Below, one piece after another: positions 1-11,281 of a DNA stretch of 64,000 nucleotides (its first letter is position 1; every line of letters starts with the position of its first letter). A program made the translations under genes and the position numbers. The stretch lies in assembly GCF_000143415.4 (NCBI RefSeq), contig NW_003314286.1:513616-577615 (forward strand). The letters run 5' to 3'. Under the pieces are notes generated by a model. That model made no database searches and was not told where the DNA came from. It saw only the letters and a program-made list of their open reading frames with translations. Origin of the DNA: Selaginella moellendorffii. Its lineage: Eukaryota > Streptophyta > Lycopodiopsida > Selaginellales > Selaginellaceae.

Positions 1-88
1 AGTATACTTGACTAAATAGACACTTAGGAATTCCTTCCTTATGCTCATCTGGTCAAGTGCACACGTGAAAACCAGTTTCTCAACTAGC

Positions 89-394
89 TTAGGCGAAGAC
101 TGATAATGGGTCCAACAATATTGATCTCTTGCCGTCGTGGCAGTAAAGAAAAAATATCCAAAAGGAGTAGCCGACAGGTAACTTTCGATACCTGAAGTCA
201 CATTTGAGACACAAATACATCTCAGTGTCCAAACCTTCCACTGCAGCAGCACTAACAAGATGTTGTTGACGCCAAATTGTACACTCAGGAAATGGTGGCC
301 GCCAATTTGAAAAACACTGACAACGCTGATAAATGTGACCAACTTCATTACACGCCCAACAACGAATATCACAGCCACAATGGGGATGGTCCAA
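89..394 (-). pseudogene. Retrotransposon gag remnant with CCHC zinc knuckle (3' piece)
   Basis: A 101-codon frame on the minus strand contains C-x2-C-x4-H-x4-C (CWACNEVGHIYQRC, residues 12-25), the nucleocapsid zinc knuckle of LTR-retrotransposon Gag proteins, which binds RNA. A second Cys pair (CLKC) lies further on. No complete gene is present. The gag-like sequence resumes at 11818-12112 on the same strand, on the far side of element M, with the 7-bp duplication at the break, so element M interrupted this gene. A short stretch encoding RYRKLPVG near 160-205 recurs at 48394-48432. The two halves do not rejoin cleanly in one frame, so it was probably already decaying. Confidence 0.6.
386..392. 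repeat. Left target-site duplication of element M (ATGGTCC)
   Basis: ATGGTCC here is repeated at 11811-11817. Immediately inside each copy are GTTGAG/GAGCTCAA-rich inverted termini. The outside flanks belong to the same gag-like gene, which supports reading the pair as a target-site duplication. Seven bases match exactly; with one mismatch at each end it could be nine, the usual Mutator-like length. Confidence 0.65.
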
Positions 395-724
395 AGTTGA
401 GTTGAGCTCAATTCAACACAAGTCAACTCAAGTCAACATAGTCAATAAGAAATATTACAAAGGAGATCTAAATTGAACAAATGAAGGTTCTAGCAAACTT
501 TAAAATATTAAAATACGTAAATATCTAAGTTAAAAGTTTCTATAAGATTGAATTGTTTAAAAAAGACAAAGTTCATGAGAACCTATCTTTTATAAAACTA
601 TATTATTTTATTATGACAACTGTTACAGCTGTCATATTTGATTTGACTACTTAATATTTTGAATACTTTTACAGCTATAGATACTATTCCTTCATTCAAA
701 AGATTTTTTAGGGTTCTTGAGAAG

Positions 725-973
725 ATGGGAAGCAAGGAAAATACAAGATCTATGAGTAAGAGTTGTAGTGCAAAGGAATGTGAAAATGTTAATTTTGTTT
801 CACTACCACAATCTCCATATTACACTTCTGGTCCTTATTACCTATCTGGGAATGTGGAGACCACTATCACGATTGATAAAAATGCTCCTGTTACTTCTGA
901 AACAACAGTCCAGAGCAAGAGAAATGAAGAAATGAACAGCACAGTGGAAAGCACCAAGAAATCTACTCCATAA
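725..973 (+). CDS. Small Ser/Thr-rich protein, family shared with elements A and B
   Basis: An 82-aa ORF; I recognise no domain. The start at 725 is chosen because the protein homologues at 47446 and 61519 also start just after a TTTTAGGGT acceptor-like sequence. Conserved blocks are SLPxSPYYTS, NAPVTSETTxQSK and STVESTKK; the N-terminal third varies. There is no membrane segment or signal peptide, and the composition (Ser, Thr, Lys, Glu) suggests a disordered protein. It lies at the left end of element M on the plus strand, near no other long ORF. Nucleotide similarity to the other copies is much lower than the protein block conservation, which suggests it was maintained by selection. Function unknown. 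Confidence 0.6.
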   Translation: MGSKENTRSMSKSCSAKECENVNFVSLPQSPYYTSGPYYLSGNVETTITIDKNAPVTSETTVQSKRNEEMNSTVESTKKSTP

Positions 974-1450
974 AACTTTCCATGACATTTGTAATTTACA
1001 TATTAATTCATATTAAAAACTCTATTGCTTGCCTATATCGCAATCCTCTCATATGATAAGACCAAGGTATATTTTGCAGTGAATCCTCATTAAAAGTTTT
1101 TGGGAATTGTTTGTAAATAATGATAAAAGAAATAAAAATCTTTCGAAAGACTCAAAAGTAATATCACATCAAAGAATCAACTTTATCTACATTTCCAAGA
1201 CTAAAAGGCAATCTCACATGAGAGAATGGTAGCGTGCCAACGTGCTCTACCACTATAATGTGGTCTATATTTCCTTGCAATTTATTTCCCTAGACATTTG
1301 GCATGTGTAGAAAAGAATATATGTGTAGCAAAGTAGGATTCATCATAATGATAGAGCATGTGTATACACGATAATCTAAAATTCTAGAAGCTCTTATGTT
1401 TACAAGAAAGCTATGATTATGAAGCCCCATTTCCAAGACTGACATTTAAA

Positions 1451-1542
1451 GAATCTAAGTATTGTCAGTGTCATAATAAATAAACCTCATTCCCAAGAAT
1501 CTGAGTATTGTCAGTGTCATAATAAATAAACCTCATTCCCAA
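1451..1542. repeat. Two tandem 46-bp units
   Basis: Two nearly identical 46-bp units beginning GAATCTAAGT / GAATCTGAGT, containing TCAGTGTCATAATAAATAAA and ending CATTCCCA. They lie just upstream of the TATA-like box before the zinc-finger ORF. The 976-1450 stretch before them is AT-rich and I see no gene in it. Confidence 0.8.
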
Positions 1543-1555
1543 GACTAAAACTCAG

Positions 1556-1563
1556 TATATAAA
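1556..1563 (+). promoter_or_regulatory. TATA-like box for the zinc-finger ORF
   Basis: TATATAAA about 75 bp before the ATG at 1633, a plausible spacing for a plant core promoter with a short leader. Position is the only evidence. Confidence 0.35.
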
Positions 1564-1632
1564 CTATCTAGAAAAGTTATAGTCATTGTAGGTTTTTTGT
1601 TCTCCTTAAGCTCTTTAGAAGTTTATATTGAA

Positions 1633-2178
1633 ATGGCTCAAAGGAGACCTATTGCTAATCGTACTTGGCCCCCCAGCATTTTATATCAATCTCCACCTCC
1701 ATCCCCAAGTTCTACCAACATTCCACCTTCACCTCCACATAACAATCCTTTTTCTGCTGAGGGCTTTAGTGAAACTGAATTAGAGCTCCCTATATGTGAA
1801 ATTCCGGATCTTGCTACTAGAGAGGGATTGCCTCTAGCGCTTCAAGAGCAATGCCACATGTTTTTGCAAGATCTTGCTCCTGATATGGCAGGACTACTTG
1901 AAAGCACAGAACGCTATTACATTCGGTGTCCAATATGCTACTTTTTCTTGGACAAGACAAATGGCTCTATAGGTTTACAAACTTTTCTTGAGCACTCTAA
2001 GAATTGCCCAACGGCAAGTCTGGAAAATGTGCACGTGTGGATGTACAATAGATTCAAGAATGAGTTACAGACACATACCCACTATTGCTTCATGGTGAGG
2101 AACAACATCCCCTTGGGAAACACTGCATTGGCTAGTGCAAAATATAGGGTTTTTAGGCCACCCTATAGTGGAATGTAA
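1633..2178 (+). CDS. Small zinc-finger-like protein (C-x2-C...H...C)
   Basis: A 181-aa ORF. The N-terminal ~45 residues are Pro/Ser-rich (SPPPSPSS). A possible zinc site follows: RCPIC (Cys99, Cys102), His121, Cys125, then a helix-rich tail ending with a Thr-His pair. The CPIC...H...C block and the following EMxxTHxYY-like stretch match the second small gene of this element at 10842-11281, so the two form a family of their own. An ATG at 1597 in the same frame is possible, but 1633 follows the TATA-like box at a better distance. No recognised domain name; probably a nucleic-acid or protein-binding accessory of the transposon. Confidence 0.5.
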   Translation: MAQRRPIANRTWPPSILYQSPPPSPSSTNIPPSPPHNNPFSAEGFSETELELPICEIPDLATREGLPLALQEQCHMFLQDLAPDMAGLLESTERYYIRCPICYFFLDKTNGSIGLQTFLEHSKNCPTASLENVHVWMYNRFKNELQTHTHYCFMVRNNIPLGNTALASAKYRVFRPPYSGM

Positions 2179-2390
2179 GATCTAGAATAACTTTACTATA
2201 CTATAGTATTGTCACTATTAAAAGAAAAAATATAATAAAATGATATTAGTTGTAGGTAACATACCTTGTTCTAGAAGGTGCTATCATATCACATACAATT
2301 GTTTACAAAATGTTGAAGGAGGAGATGGCAACACACAAGCGCTACAAAGTGATGGTGACAGGTGAGAATGATAATCTATAATTATGGTAT

Positions 2391-2448
2391 CTGACACTAA
2401 CACTGACATCTGACAATTTTACTGACATCTGACACTTTCACTAACATC
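2391..2448. repeat. Short tandem repeat, CTGACATCTGACA type
   Basis: Three degenerate copies of a ~20-bp unit (CTGACATCTGACA followed by an A/T-rich spacer) between the zinc-finger ORF and the 3' end of the minus-strand gene. Confidence 0.6.
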
Positions 2449-3239
2449 TTACATATAACAAGCTTTCCATTTTATGTAAGGATGCAATTAACTTTCTTCT
2501 GCCTCATCATCAACATAATGATTTCTTTTATACTTCCTCCTATATTGGTATTGTGGGGAAGATTCACCTTGCATATGTTGAGCCATGGCTTCTGTATAGT
2601 CAGGGAGACTTCCAAAGCCTCAAATTCTAGAAACTCCAGGTGACTGTGATCTATAAAATAGAATGAAATATATATTGAAATTTTAATAAACATAATTTAC
2701 CTCCTTGATCTCTCTCCCCGCCGATCCACCACTTCTTTCACCCCTCCTCAGCTGGCGACCTCCAGAGATCAGCCAGCTCTCAGATCGAGTTCTAGCGGTA
2801 GCAGAATTCTCATCCGCCTCACATCAAACAGTTTTAGCTGCAAACAGTTTTATTAATCAGATATTTAAAATAAAATTAGTAATTTAAATAATATTTACAT
2901 CTGTTTAACTTACCACCATCTAATCTTTGTGGCAGAGGTTTTGGGTTATCACCTAATTTAGAGAGTAATTTGTTAATTTAATATTCATTAATTAGTATTT
3001 ATACTAATTTTTTAAGTTATATATTCATATTAAGTTAATAAAATACCAATATCTATTTTTTTCACCTTATGTTCAAACATTATGATGAATCCAAAGTTTA
3101 ACATTTAGATCCATAATATGCAAAGGATGAAAAACTTTCAAAGTTTAATGTTAAAAAAAGTATATGCAATTGTAACTTGGGAATTAGTTGATTATGATGT
3201 TGTGAAAATTCCCATTTACAATATCACTTTCTTAACTGA

Positions 3240-3865
3240 AAACTATATACTTGTGATTATGGTATTGTTGATTGATGTTCGTATTTACTTTTTAACTATA
3301 TTGCCTTTGAGTATATTGTCTTTGCTTCCTTTGACCAAGTATTTGTAATATTCATATGTTTTTTTATTTCTCTTCTACTAATACAAAATCAGAAAAGATT
3401 TAAATAACTTGAATTTTAATTATGAAGTTTGTATATTTGTACAAGGCATTGTTGAAAGAAGAATATAACATCTAATCTACAACAAAACGTTGGAAAAATG
3501 TAAGTCCCAAGTTTTTATACCAGTTTAGTTATATAAGTTTGGGAAAAGAAATCTATATATTAATGAGTACATAAGTTAATGAAATAGGTTTGTGAATAAG
3601 CTTGTGTATGTTTAAGTGAACAAACACCATAGATCTATAATTGGTTTGCTTAAGCGAACTTGAAGTGGTATTGAATAAACTTTGAATATGATTGGATATT
3701 CTACTATCTAATGGTTGTTGTTCATTTAGATTAATCTATTATTTATAATTTGTGAACATGTTTATAATTTATAAAATCTCGGAAAAAACTTTCTAGTATA
3801 TTCTTTTCTATTCCACTATTATTATTAATCTTGGTTTATAAATTATAAATATATTTATCATTATT
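3240..3865. repeat. AT-rich dispersed repeat, longest copy
   Basis: About 620 bp of AT-rich DNA between the last methyltransferase exon and the 3' exons. Its first part (3240-3510) is found inverted at 19240-19530, and its second part (3660-3860) inverted at 15775-15905. No ORF of note. It looks like an insertion in a large intron or at the gene's 3' end. The adjoining 2970-3240 is also AT-rich with nothing recognised. Confidence 0.65.
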
Positions 3866-6800
3866 TATTAATTAAATTATTACTACTATCAAATAAACCA
3901 AGCAAATTATTTACGAGATAGGTTGAAGGCAACTCACGAAATCCTCTGAGCCGGCGTTTGAAGAAATGATGTTCTTCAATAGCAAACACTAACCTACCAG
4001 AGTCACGTGCTGCCTCCACCATAGAACCGCTACCTGCTATGCAATCAATCACAATACCATCTGGTGGGCAATAGAGCTCAAGCAAAACTTGCATTGCCGA
4101 TGGAGTTCGGAATTGGTACCCTGGAAATGTGTTGTGGATCTGCTCATCCACAAGGTTGGGTATGATGTTAGTGGAACTGTCGTATCCAGGCAAAACACGT
4201 GCTACACGTTTGCTATCACGAAACCCATCATGTGTGTTTCTGCAGAAGGCATGATAGGTCCACATCATAACCTGGAAAATAAAAATGTTTAGAAATTATA
4301 TAAAAATATAAAATACATACTCACCTTTTCAGGCTTCCCTTGGACGCCCCTCGTATCAACGCCAATAGGATCCATGATGCACCCGGAAGAGAATGACTTG
4401 AAATGAACTTTTGCTGCGCACATCATAAGCTCATACATTCAGTTGGGGTCGTTCGGTAGGATGAAGACGACATGGCCAACTTCGAGCATAAGTACTTCAG
4501 ACAATAGGAATGCATCGCGCAAGTGGTCAGGTGTGAGAAAGTTCCAATCCTCAACTTTCCCATCGATATCTGAAAGACCATCTGGAAAGTCGAAGAGAAT
4601 GAAGTCCACAACTAGGAGCACAGGCCTTTGTATCTTTCGGCACCAACGGTTGAACTGGCGGCATATATCCATGTTGATGTCGTCTTCCGTGAAAGATGTC
4701 AATAATCTACTGTAAAAGCCAATGAAGATACCCACAATGCCTTGTTGTGTTATTGGGGACACAGGATGGACCTATAAAAGAGCTAAGTGAATGAAAAAAG
4801 TAATAAATAGTATGATACCGTCATATCGCGTGTTGTCAATGAGAGTTCCTCCAACTCCTCTTCACGAGCATCTCGTCGAGCTGGAATGAAATTATTACCA
4901 ACAGTCATTGCTGCAAAAAACATGTATTACCACCTTTAGTTTGTAAAATTCACTTTTGCTTACCTCGAGGTCGACGTGATATTCTGTGAACCATTTGATC
5001 ATCGTTATTTACTGGTAGAACCTGATCCGGATCTTGGTTGTTTGATGGTTGAATTGGAGCCTATTCCTGACTGTCTGGTGGTGGAACATAAACTTGATCT
5101 AGAGCTTCCTCATCCTCGTCTCCATCGTCACTTGCATTGCCATCGTTGCTAGCATTGATAATTTCCTCGCGATCTAGTGTAGAGGTTTCCTTCCCTAGGA
5201 GCTCCAACTCCCAAGGGCATTCTATCTTCCGTGCCTTCGGAACTCTCGCAAACATTGTTGGATACATTCCTCCATCTCTTACACCCTTTGCAACAAGTCG
5301 AGTGCAAACTGGTGCCTCAAATGGCATGCCTCTATATTGAAGATACATGTAAACAATATATATTAAAAAACAGTCTTAGAAATCATATTATACCTATAAG
5401 CTGTACGTCGCATGAAATAAGGTTGACCATGTTGACAATCATAAGTTGTTGTGCTTGTAGACTTCTCTGGCAGCCACCCCTCTTCGATCCCTTCCAATGA
5501 CGTGTTGATGTAAGTGTCGAAAGACATGAATGTGCCATCTGGATCGTCACCAATGTGTGGTGCCAAGAACTTCTCACCTTCACTTATAGTTTGCGTGTTG
5601 TAGACAACCCTTCTCATCATGTTCTCAAATAGTTCTGGCAGTCCTTTCTCTCTGTTCATCAAGCAGACATTGAGGAACTCCAGAGTCTCTATCTGTTGCT
5701 TATATGGAAGCTTCGATTTTGCGATATTGTAAATCATGTCATCTGGAGTTTTGTTCACTGCAAAAGTAACATATGCATAATTAAGAAAAATGAAGTGTGA
5801 TAAAAAACTTACATTCATGAGAAGAAATTTCAGCTATAGTCTCTAGCCACTCCTTCGGCCTGTGATTGTCTGCAATGCATACTAATTTCTTCAACTTTGA
5901 GGACTTTGCATGCTGAATTTTATACTCAATTTGTACAAACTTAGCTGAAAGCTCTTCCCGACTCTTCTCCGGATATGCAAGTTTGTAAGCATCTTGCTTG
6001 ACCTTCACCAAAGGCTAAAAACCAAAACAATTAAAAGAAGCTTTTATAAAATAAAAGGGAAAGACATACCTTACACCACACAGCAAGCATAAAACTGATT
6101 GGGTTGTTGAACCAAGTTGTACCGTCATTTCGAGTGCATGAGTGCCAAACAAGTGTTGCGAGATCATCACCATAATGTTAGCAAATGTCATTCTCACTCA
6201 AGTTTGCCAAAAATTGAAGTTGCTCGATGTCATGGACAAGATTTTGTTTTTGAACAGCGAACTGCCCAAGCCTACATTTAAACACAACAAAACAAGTTAA
6301 AGTGGAGTTAGAGGTAAAATTATAAAACTTACGCATTGATCTTTTGGCAGGCCAAGATAAGTCTGTTGACATCCAAAGGTCCCCTCGCATAGACATGGCC
6401 GACTGAAACACTGATATAGTAGACGGGATCATCGCGAAAATGATCATCGATACACTTCATCCAAGCTCCATATCGGTGGTTACCGTCAATAATTTAGAAC
6501 ATTGTCCCCGCAAGCTGTCGAGTCTTAGGATGTCTGATAATTATGTCATCAAATTCTAGGGACTTCCTCCTCCAAATAGGATCCCAGCTATTCACAATCT
6601 TGGGTGTGACAGTAATGATCTCCGTTGTTCCTGGCTTGCAAAAAGAGATTAGAAACATACCGATATTTGTTGCAAGGCCATTCTGTTTGAACAAGCTGTA
6701 TATATCCGAGTTGACATACTTGGATGCTGTGCGGACAAGGTTCGTCTGTTGCAAACGGCAAAGGGGGATTTCTTTGATCAAGTCACAAGGGCCTGGCCAC

Positions 6801-6974
6801 TTGAGTGCCTCAAGTGTTTGGTGAACTGCTTTTTCCCTTGTCCGCATAACAGTCTCTTGGAAGCGCTTGTCCACCACGTTGTCAGGAAGGTCTGCAACTC
6901 TTTCAGCTCCAGGCTGTTCCTCAGATTCCCTATCGTGAACACCACTAGATTGCCCAACTTCAGGGATTTGCATT

Positions 6975-7199
6975 GGTGGTGGTGGCGGTGGTGGCGGGGG
7001 CAGAGGCAATAGTGGCAATGGTGGTGGTAATGGTGGTGGTGGCAGTGGCGGCGGGGGCAGAGGCAATAGTGGTAGTGGTGGTGGCAATGGTGGTGGTGGC
7101 AGTGGCGATGGAGGTGGTGGAGGTGGTGATGGAGGTGGTGGAGGTGGCGATGGCGGTGGTGGAGGTGGTGATGGTGGAGGTGATGGTGGTGGAGGTGGT
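6975..7199. repeat. GGT/GGC microsatellite encoding a poly-proline tract
   Basis: About 225 bp of GGTGGTGGNGG-type repeats. Read on the minus strand in the ParB-like gene's frame it encodes uninterrupted Pro with scattered Ser and Leu, a low-complexity linker ahead of the ParB-like domain. Confidence 0.85.
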
Positions 7200-7427
7200 G
7201 AATCTCTAACTAAATGTGTCTCTGTTGTGCTAATAGACATATCGATTGTGATGTCGTCGTCAATGCCAAATTGAACTTCTCGTGTCTTCTTGGCTCCAAC
7301 AACCTTTTTATGTGTTACAATTTTCCTTTTCTGCAAGAGAAAAAGTTTTGTTAGTCAAACTAAATAAAGATAATGAGAAATTCAAACAGTCAAAGAGAAA
7401 AAAAAATCAAGTGGGCCTAGACTCCAC

Positions 7428-7495
7428 CTCGGGCACTTTGGCTGCCCAGGGGGCCGAGGTTATTCAAATAACCTCCGACCCCTAAAGTGCCTGAG
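7428..7495. promoter_or_regulatory. GC-rich inverted repeat in the divergent promoter of element M
   Basis: CCTCGGGCACTTTGG on the left pairs with CCTAAAGTGCCTGAGG on the right. The centre GAGGTTATT/AATAACCTC is a near-perfect 20-bp palindrome. It lies between the divergent ParB-like (-) and SWIM transposase (+) genes, where a shared promoter or transposase-binding site would be expected. Only structure and position support this. Confidence 0.45.
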
Positions 7496-7667
7496 GTTGA
7501 GCTCAGGCCAGCCACCTCAAGCACTTCGGTGGCCGCCGGGGTTGTATAACACCAGTATAGTTGCATACTCAGAGTTTCTTCTTTCTGGTGTGGGCGAGGG
7601 TGGACAACAATGGGATTTACAAAATTCCAAGTCGAAGGAGATTCGAGTGTTCGGATCTCCAATCAAA

Positions 7668-10600
7668 ATGCCAAAATGCGCTCCAGCGAAAGTGAATGTG
7701 AAGCAAGAGTCAGTCGTTATGCTCTCGTCCTCTTTTAGTTCAAGTGGAGATGTCATGCTAGTGTCGGCACCAAATCACCAGCTCCAACTCCAACTTCAGC
7801 AATATTCAAAGCCGTTAGCAATGCTTTCCAGTTTTCATGCCTCTCAATTGACGTGCACTTGTTTTTGTATAGGCTTGTGAGTGAGCTTCCATCCTCCTAC
7901 AACGGCAACATTTTCTTTGAGCTACCACCTCTTGTCAGCAGCACAAGTTCCAAATAGAAGGGGATGGAAACCAAGCAAAATGTCCACAATTGGTGCAAGA
8001 TCAAAACCACACACTTCCAACATTTTGAAGGCACAGTGTCTATAGTTTATTATGGCGGGGATTTAGATTGTGTGGATGAAGCATGCAATCGAGACCGCTC
8101 TAGAAACTCTATATTTTTCGAAGGGTCTGCAGTCAATCCTCCAGCCTGTGACACCATTGCTGTTGGATTCAAATGTCGATTCTGCAAAAATGCTCCTCTA
8201 TGTCGTGCTATCTGCGAGGCCAAGATGTACTACTTTCTTCCACGGGATGGAGTGGCTGGAAGAGCTGCAGTGCATGTTGGCACACATATGCATCCAATGC
8301 AGGAAGGGATACAAAGGAGTTCTCTCAACCGTTTCAAAGATGCTGTACAGGAAGAGATTATGAGAAACTCATCTGCAACTCCGAAGCATGTTCAGAAGAC
8401 CGTCCTCAAGGATTTTATCGCAAATACCTTACTCAATCCAGGTTGCCAAAAGACTCAACTAAACGAGGCTAGCTTGCGGGACTTACTATGAGGAGTACAA
8501 CCTACTACTAGCCTAAGGAGGTACATCCGTTATTTTTCATACAGTATAATAATAATTTTTTCTTACATTATATTGTTTAGGATAAAATCTTGGATGTGTG
8601 AATCTCGAGAGGGGAAGTTGCAATCAAAAATTGACTCCATCCTTGAATTGAAACGGACCTGTCCATACAAGTTCATCCACGGAAGTTTGTTTTCAGACCA
8701 AGTTGTGAATGAGCAAGAGTGCCCCTTCGTCTTCAAAATGTCTACCATGGGCCCTGCCTCTAGCGTAGATCTTGTCTCCCGAATGGACATGTTTGGGTCC
8801 AGTGACCTTGCAAATGCATGGGTACATTTTGACCATATGGAGCGTGTATCCAGTTGGACAATCATGGGAGCTCATGTGTATGATCCAAGGTAATTTTAAT
8901 TCTCATTATATTGAAATTGTTATAATATTTATGTTTTCATAGGCTACGTTGTAACTTAACAATTGCGACAGCAGAGTTTAAAGTACAAGACCAGACAGCA
9001 CAGGAAATATTTTGGAAGTCCCTCTCTGATATTGTCCTAAAGCGGACTAGTAAGCCTGCAAACTTTCGTGGTTTCATGGCAGATGGGGCTGATGCAAACT
9101 GGAATGGTATCCGAGCAGTTTTTGGGAATGGTCAACCATTGGAAGGTCGTGAGAGGACTTGTGAGTTCCATTGGGCTCAAAGCCTAAACCAGCACTGCCA
9201 CCTTATCAAGCCAGAGTTTCAATCAATATTTAAGGAGTTGTGCAAACAATGGCAGGTTGTACCTTCTGAAGAAGAGCATGAGGCAAAAGCAAACAAGATT
9301 TGAATGTGGTGGCGTGAAGATGGCCATACAGACATAAGTTGCCTACCACAACTTGAGTCATGGTTAGGATGGTGGGAAGTTAGGATGTTCCAATGGGGAC
9401 ATCACTCTTTTCAGGTTGGTTTATATTTTTTCTTCTCCTTTTATTTCCTTTTAATATTGCCTTTTCCATTAGGATCAACCACTTGAGGACCTCACATACA
9501 CCCCAACTGTGAATCTCTCCGAAAGTAAGCATTGGAGTTGGCGTTCCTCTGAGGCAGGGAAAGGGAAGATGAGTCTATACGAAGCCTATCTATCAGATTT
9601 GATACGTGCTATAAAGCAATCTTCAAAAGCACTAGCATTTGAGGAAGGAAGATACATGGGAACAGGGCCTTCTGTTGAAATGTTACATGATAGGATGAAG
9701 AGAAAATTAACTCCACCCGCCCGAACAGTGGCAACTGCAGTTGAGGAAGTGGTCCGTAGCACATCTATGGAGTACACTCCCCGAGCTTCTATTGGTGATA
9801 TGAAGACTGTCCGCTCAAAGCGTCGTTTTTCCTTTGCTAGGGAAGATGTTGGTACGGACCTTGGAGCAAAAAGCTTTCACAGGCTTAATGTCGAGTACCA
9901 TTCTGCTCCAAGACACCACTCTCGGACCGAGCCACCTCAAGTGGCTGATGAAGAGAGTGCATCGCAACAGGTTGAAATTGCTTACCGTAGCGTGGAGCTG
10001 AAGCAATGGGCAATCCGACGCGTGCCAGCAAAATCGAATGTAAGGTGTGTGGGGATGCTTCTGAGGGGCAAGTGTTGGGCCTAGATTCGTGGTGAAAAGT
10101 CTGCTTTTGTTCCAGCCCCATGTTTCTATGGGGAACGAAAGCAAGCAGGATTTTCAAGATCGTGCTAGCTATAGTGTTGCAACATCGACGCCAACCATAC
10201 GAAATGGCTTGAAGACACTATAGTGACTAAACTTGATGCATTACCTAAAGAATGGCTAGTTGCTAATAGGGTTGCGCTCACCTCGGATGAGATTGAAAAC
10301 CTTGAGAAATCTGGTTTTAATCTTGAGAGGAGAGTTGGAGACATGAGTGACAGGAGCAGGACTATTCCTACAGAGATGCACAGAAAGTCAGCACGAAAAG
10401 GTAAGGTAGTTAAATTTATTGGTACCATCTCCAAACAGAAGCAAGGTAAAATAAACTTGGCTCAAACACTTGAGTGTAAGATTCTCTCCACGAAGTACAT
10501 CACTGCGCTTGCAAAAGAGTACACAGTCAAAACAGAAGGTGGAGAGTACACAATTGCCATTCACGACTTTCCTTCTTGCACATGTCCAAACTTTACGAAG

Positions 10601-10702
10601 CGCGAGGAACATGGGAAGGCATATGCTCCTTGCAAGCATATGTACTACATCTTCATCAACATCTTGCACCAGGATCCTAAAGTGGATATTCATATACACT
10701 AA
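7668..10702 (+). pseudogene. Mutator-like transposase with SWIM zinc finger, broken
   Basis: Exons with visible borders: about 7668-7880, 7964-8520, 8581-8889, 8943-9414, 9474-10084 and 10205-10702. The N-terminal half has a Cys/His cluster (KCRFCKNAPLC...VGTHMHP). The middle carries FRGFMADGADANWNGIR...TCEFHW, the pattern seen in plant SWIM-domain MULE-type proteins, where the Asp is probably catalytic. The C-terminal SWIM motif is CTC...PCKH (about 10575-10640), a DNA- or protein-binding zinc finger. In-frame TGA stops at 8489 and 9301 and a frameshift near 10080-10200 show decay. TGA replacing CGA fits cytosine deamination. It diverges from the ParB-like gene, as the transposase does in A and B. 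Confidence 0.7.
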
Positions 10703-10841
10703 GCAAGCCTTACTATTGCTGAGTTGCAGAAAACTTTTGGAGCTAATTAGATTTCTCCAACACTATCGATGTTTATTCTCTATCAATAAAACTTATTATA
10801 CTTTATATAATTAATACAAATGTGCTTTTTCATTTCACTTT

Positions 10842-11281
10842 TCATTTTATATACTTCCGAGTGTTCTTCTCGCAATATTGCCCATAGTACTCGTGTGTCT
10901 CCATTTCTGTCTTTACCATCTCAAAAAAGATTTCATGGTAGTCTTTCGGGTGCGTGATGTTGCAGTGTGTCACAAGAGCATATATACCAGCATACTGATC
11001 ATTGCCATTGTTTCCACCAGACGCTAGAAAACATATGGGGCACCTCTTGAAAGTGGCAGAATTGCACTTTTCTAAAACAAGAGGGCATTCTTTTTCACCC
11101 AATTTGTTACACCCTCTGTCAGTGCATTTATTTCCAACTCATGATCACTATCCTCTCTTTCATTCTCTTGTGTGATTTGGTTATGCTGTGCAATGGGATA
11201 GTTATTGCATCTCCTAGCCCTTGAGCCCTGGGAAGAAAGATTGTAAGAGTTAAAATTACCAACACTAGAACCCATAGACAT
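10842..11281 (-). pseudogene. Second small zinc-finger-like gene of element M, frameshifted
   Basis: Two minus-strand frames join by a one-base shift at an A-run near 11090: MSMGSSVGNFNSYN...TNWVKK, then ECPLVLEKCNSATFKRCPICF...HEYYGQYC. The block KRCPICF...HCNITHP...EMETHEYY matches the zinc-finger ORF at 1633-2178, with both Cys and the first His conserved. It faces the SWIM transposase tail to tail. The frameshift makes present function doubtful, unless a very short intron removes it. Function unknown. Confidence 0.45.

Larger units (their letters stand above)
2485..7336 (-). pseudogene. ParB/Srx-like + beta-class DNA methyltransferase-like gene, spliced and broken
   Basis: Transcribed leftward from about 7336. 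Exon 1 has a long poly-proline tract, then a ParB-like region (IPLCRLQQTNLVR...) ending in IIDGNHRYGAWM, typical of the ParB/sulfiredoxin fold. Further exons (about 6178-6282, 5821-6011, 5396-5762, 4967-5348, 4820-4912, 4327-4770, 3861-4270) have GT-AG borders. The later ones carry ILFDFPDG, a DPPY-like catalytic motif, and then VIDCIAGSGSMVEAA...AIEEHHFF, a SAM-binding motif. Catalytic motif before SAM motif is the beta-class N6-adenine/N4-cytosine order. Acidic 3' exons (2485-2960) follow an AT-rich insertion. In-frame stops at 6491 (TAA), 6178 (TAA), 5061 (TAG) and 4436 (TGA) leave the flanking frame intact, so it is a decayed gene. It is homologous to the ParB-phosphatase gene of A and B. 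Confidence 0.6.

Noticed and set aside
4436-6493. RNA editing or stop-codon reassignment to rescue the element M stops
   Set aside because: Editing of this kind is organellar in land plants, and the stops include all three codons; decay by mutation is simpler.
6973-7209. Val/Met-rich ORF on the plus strand
   Set aside because: It is the antisense shadow of the poly-proline microsatellite in the minus-strand gene.
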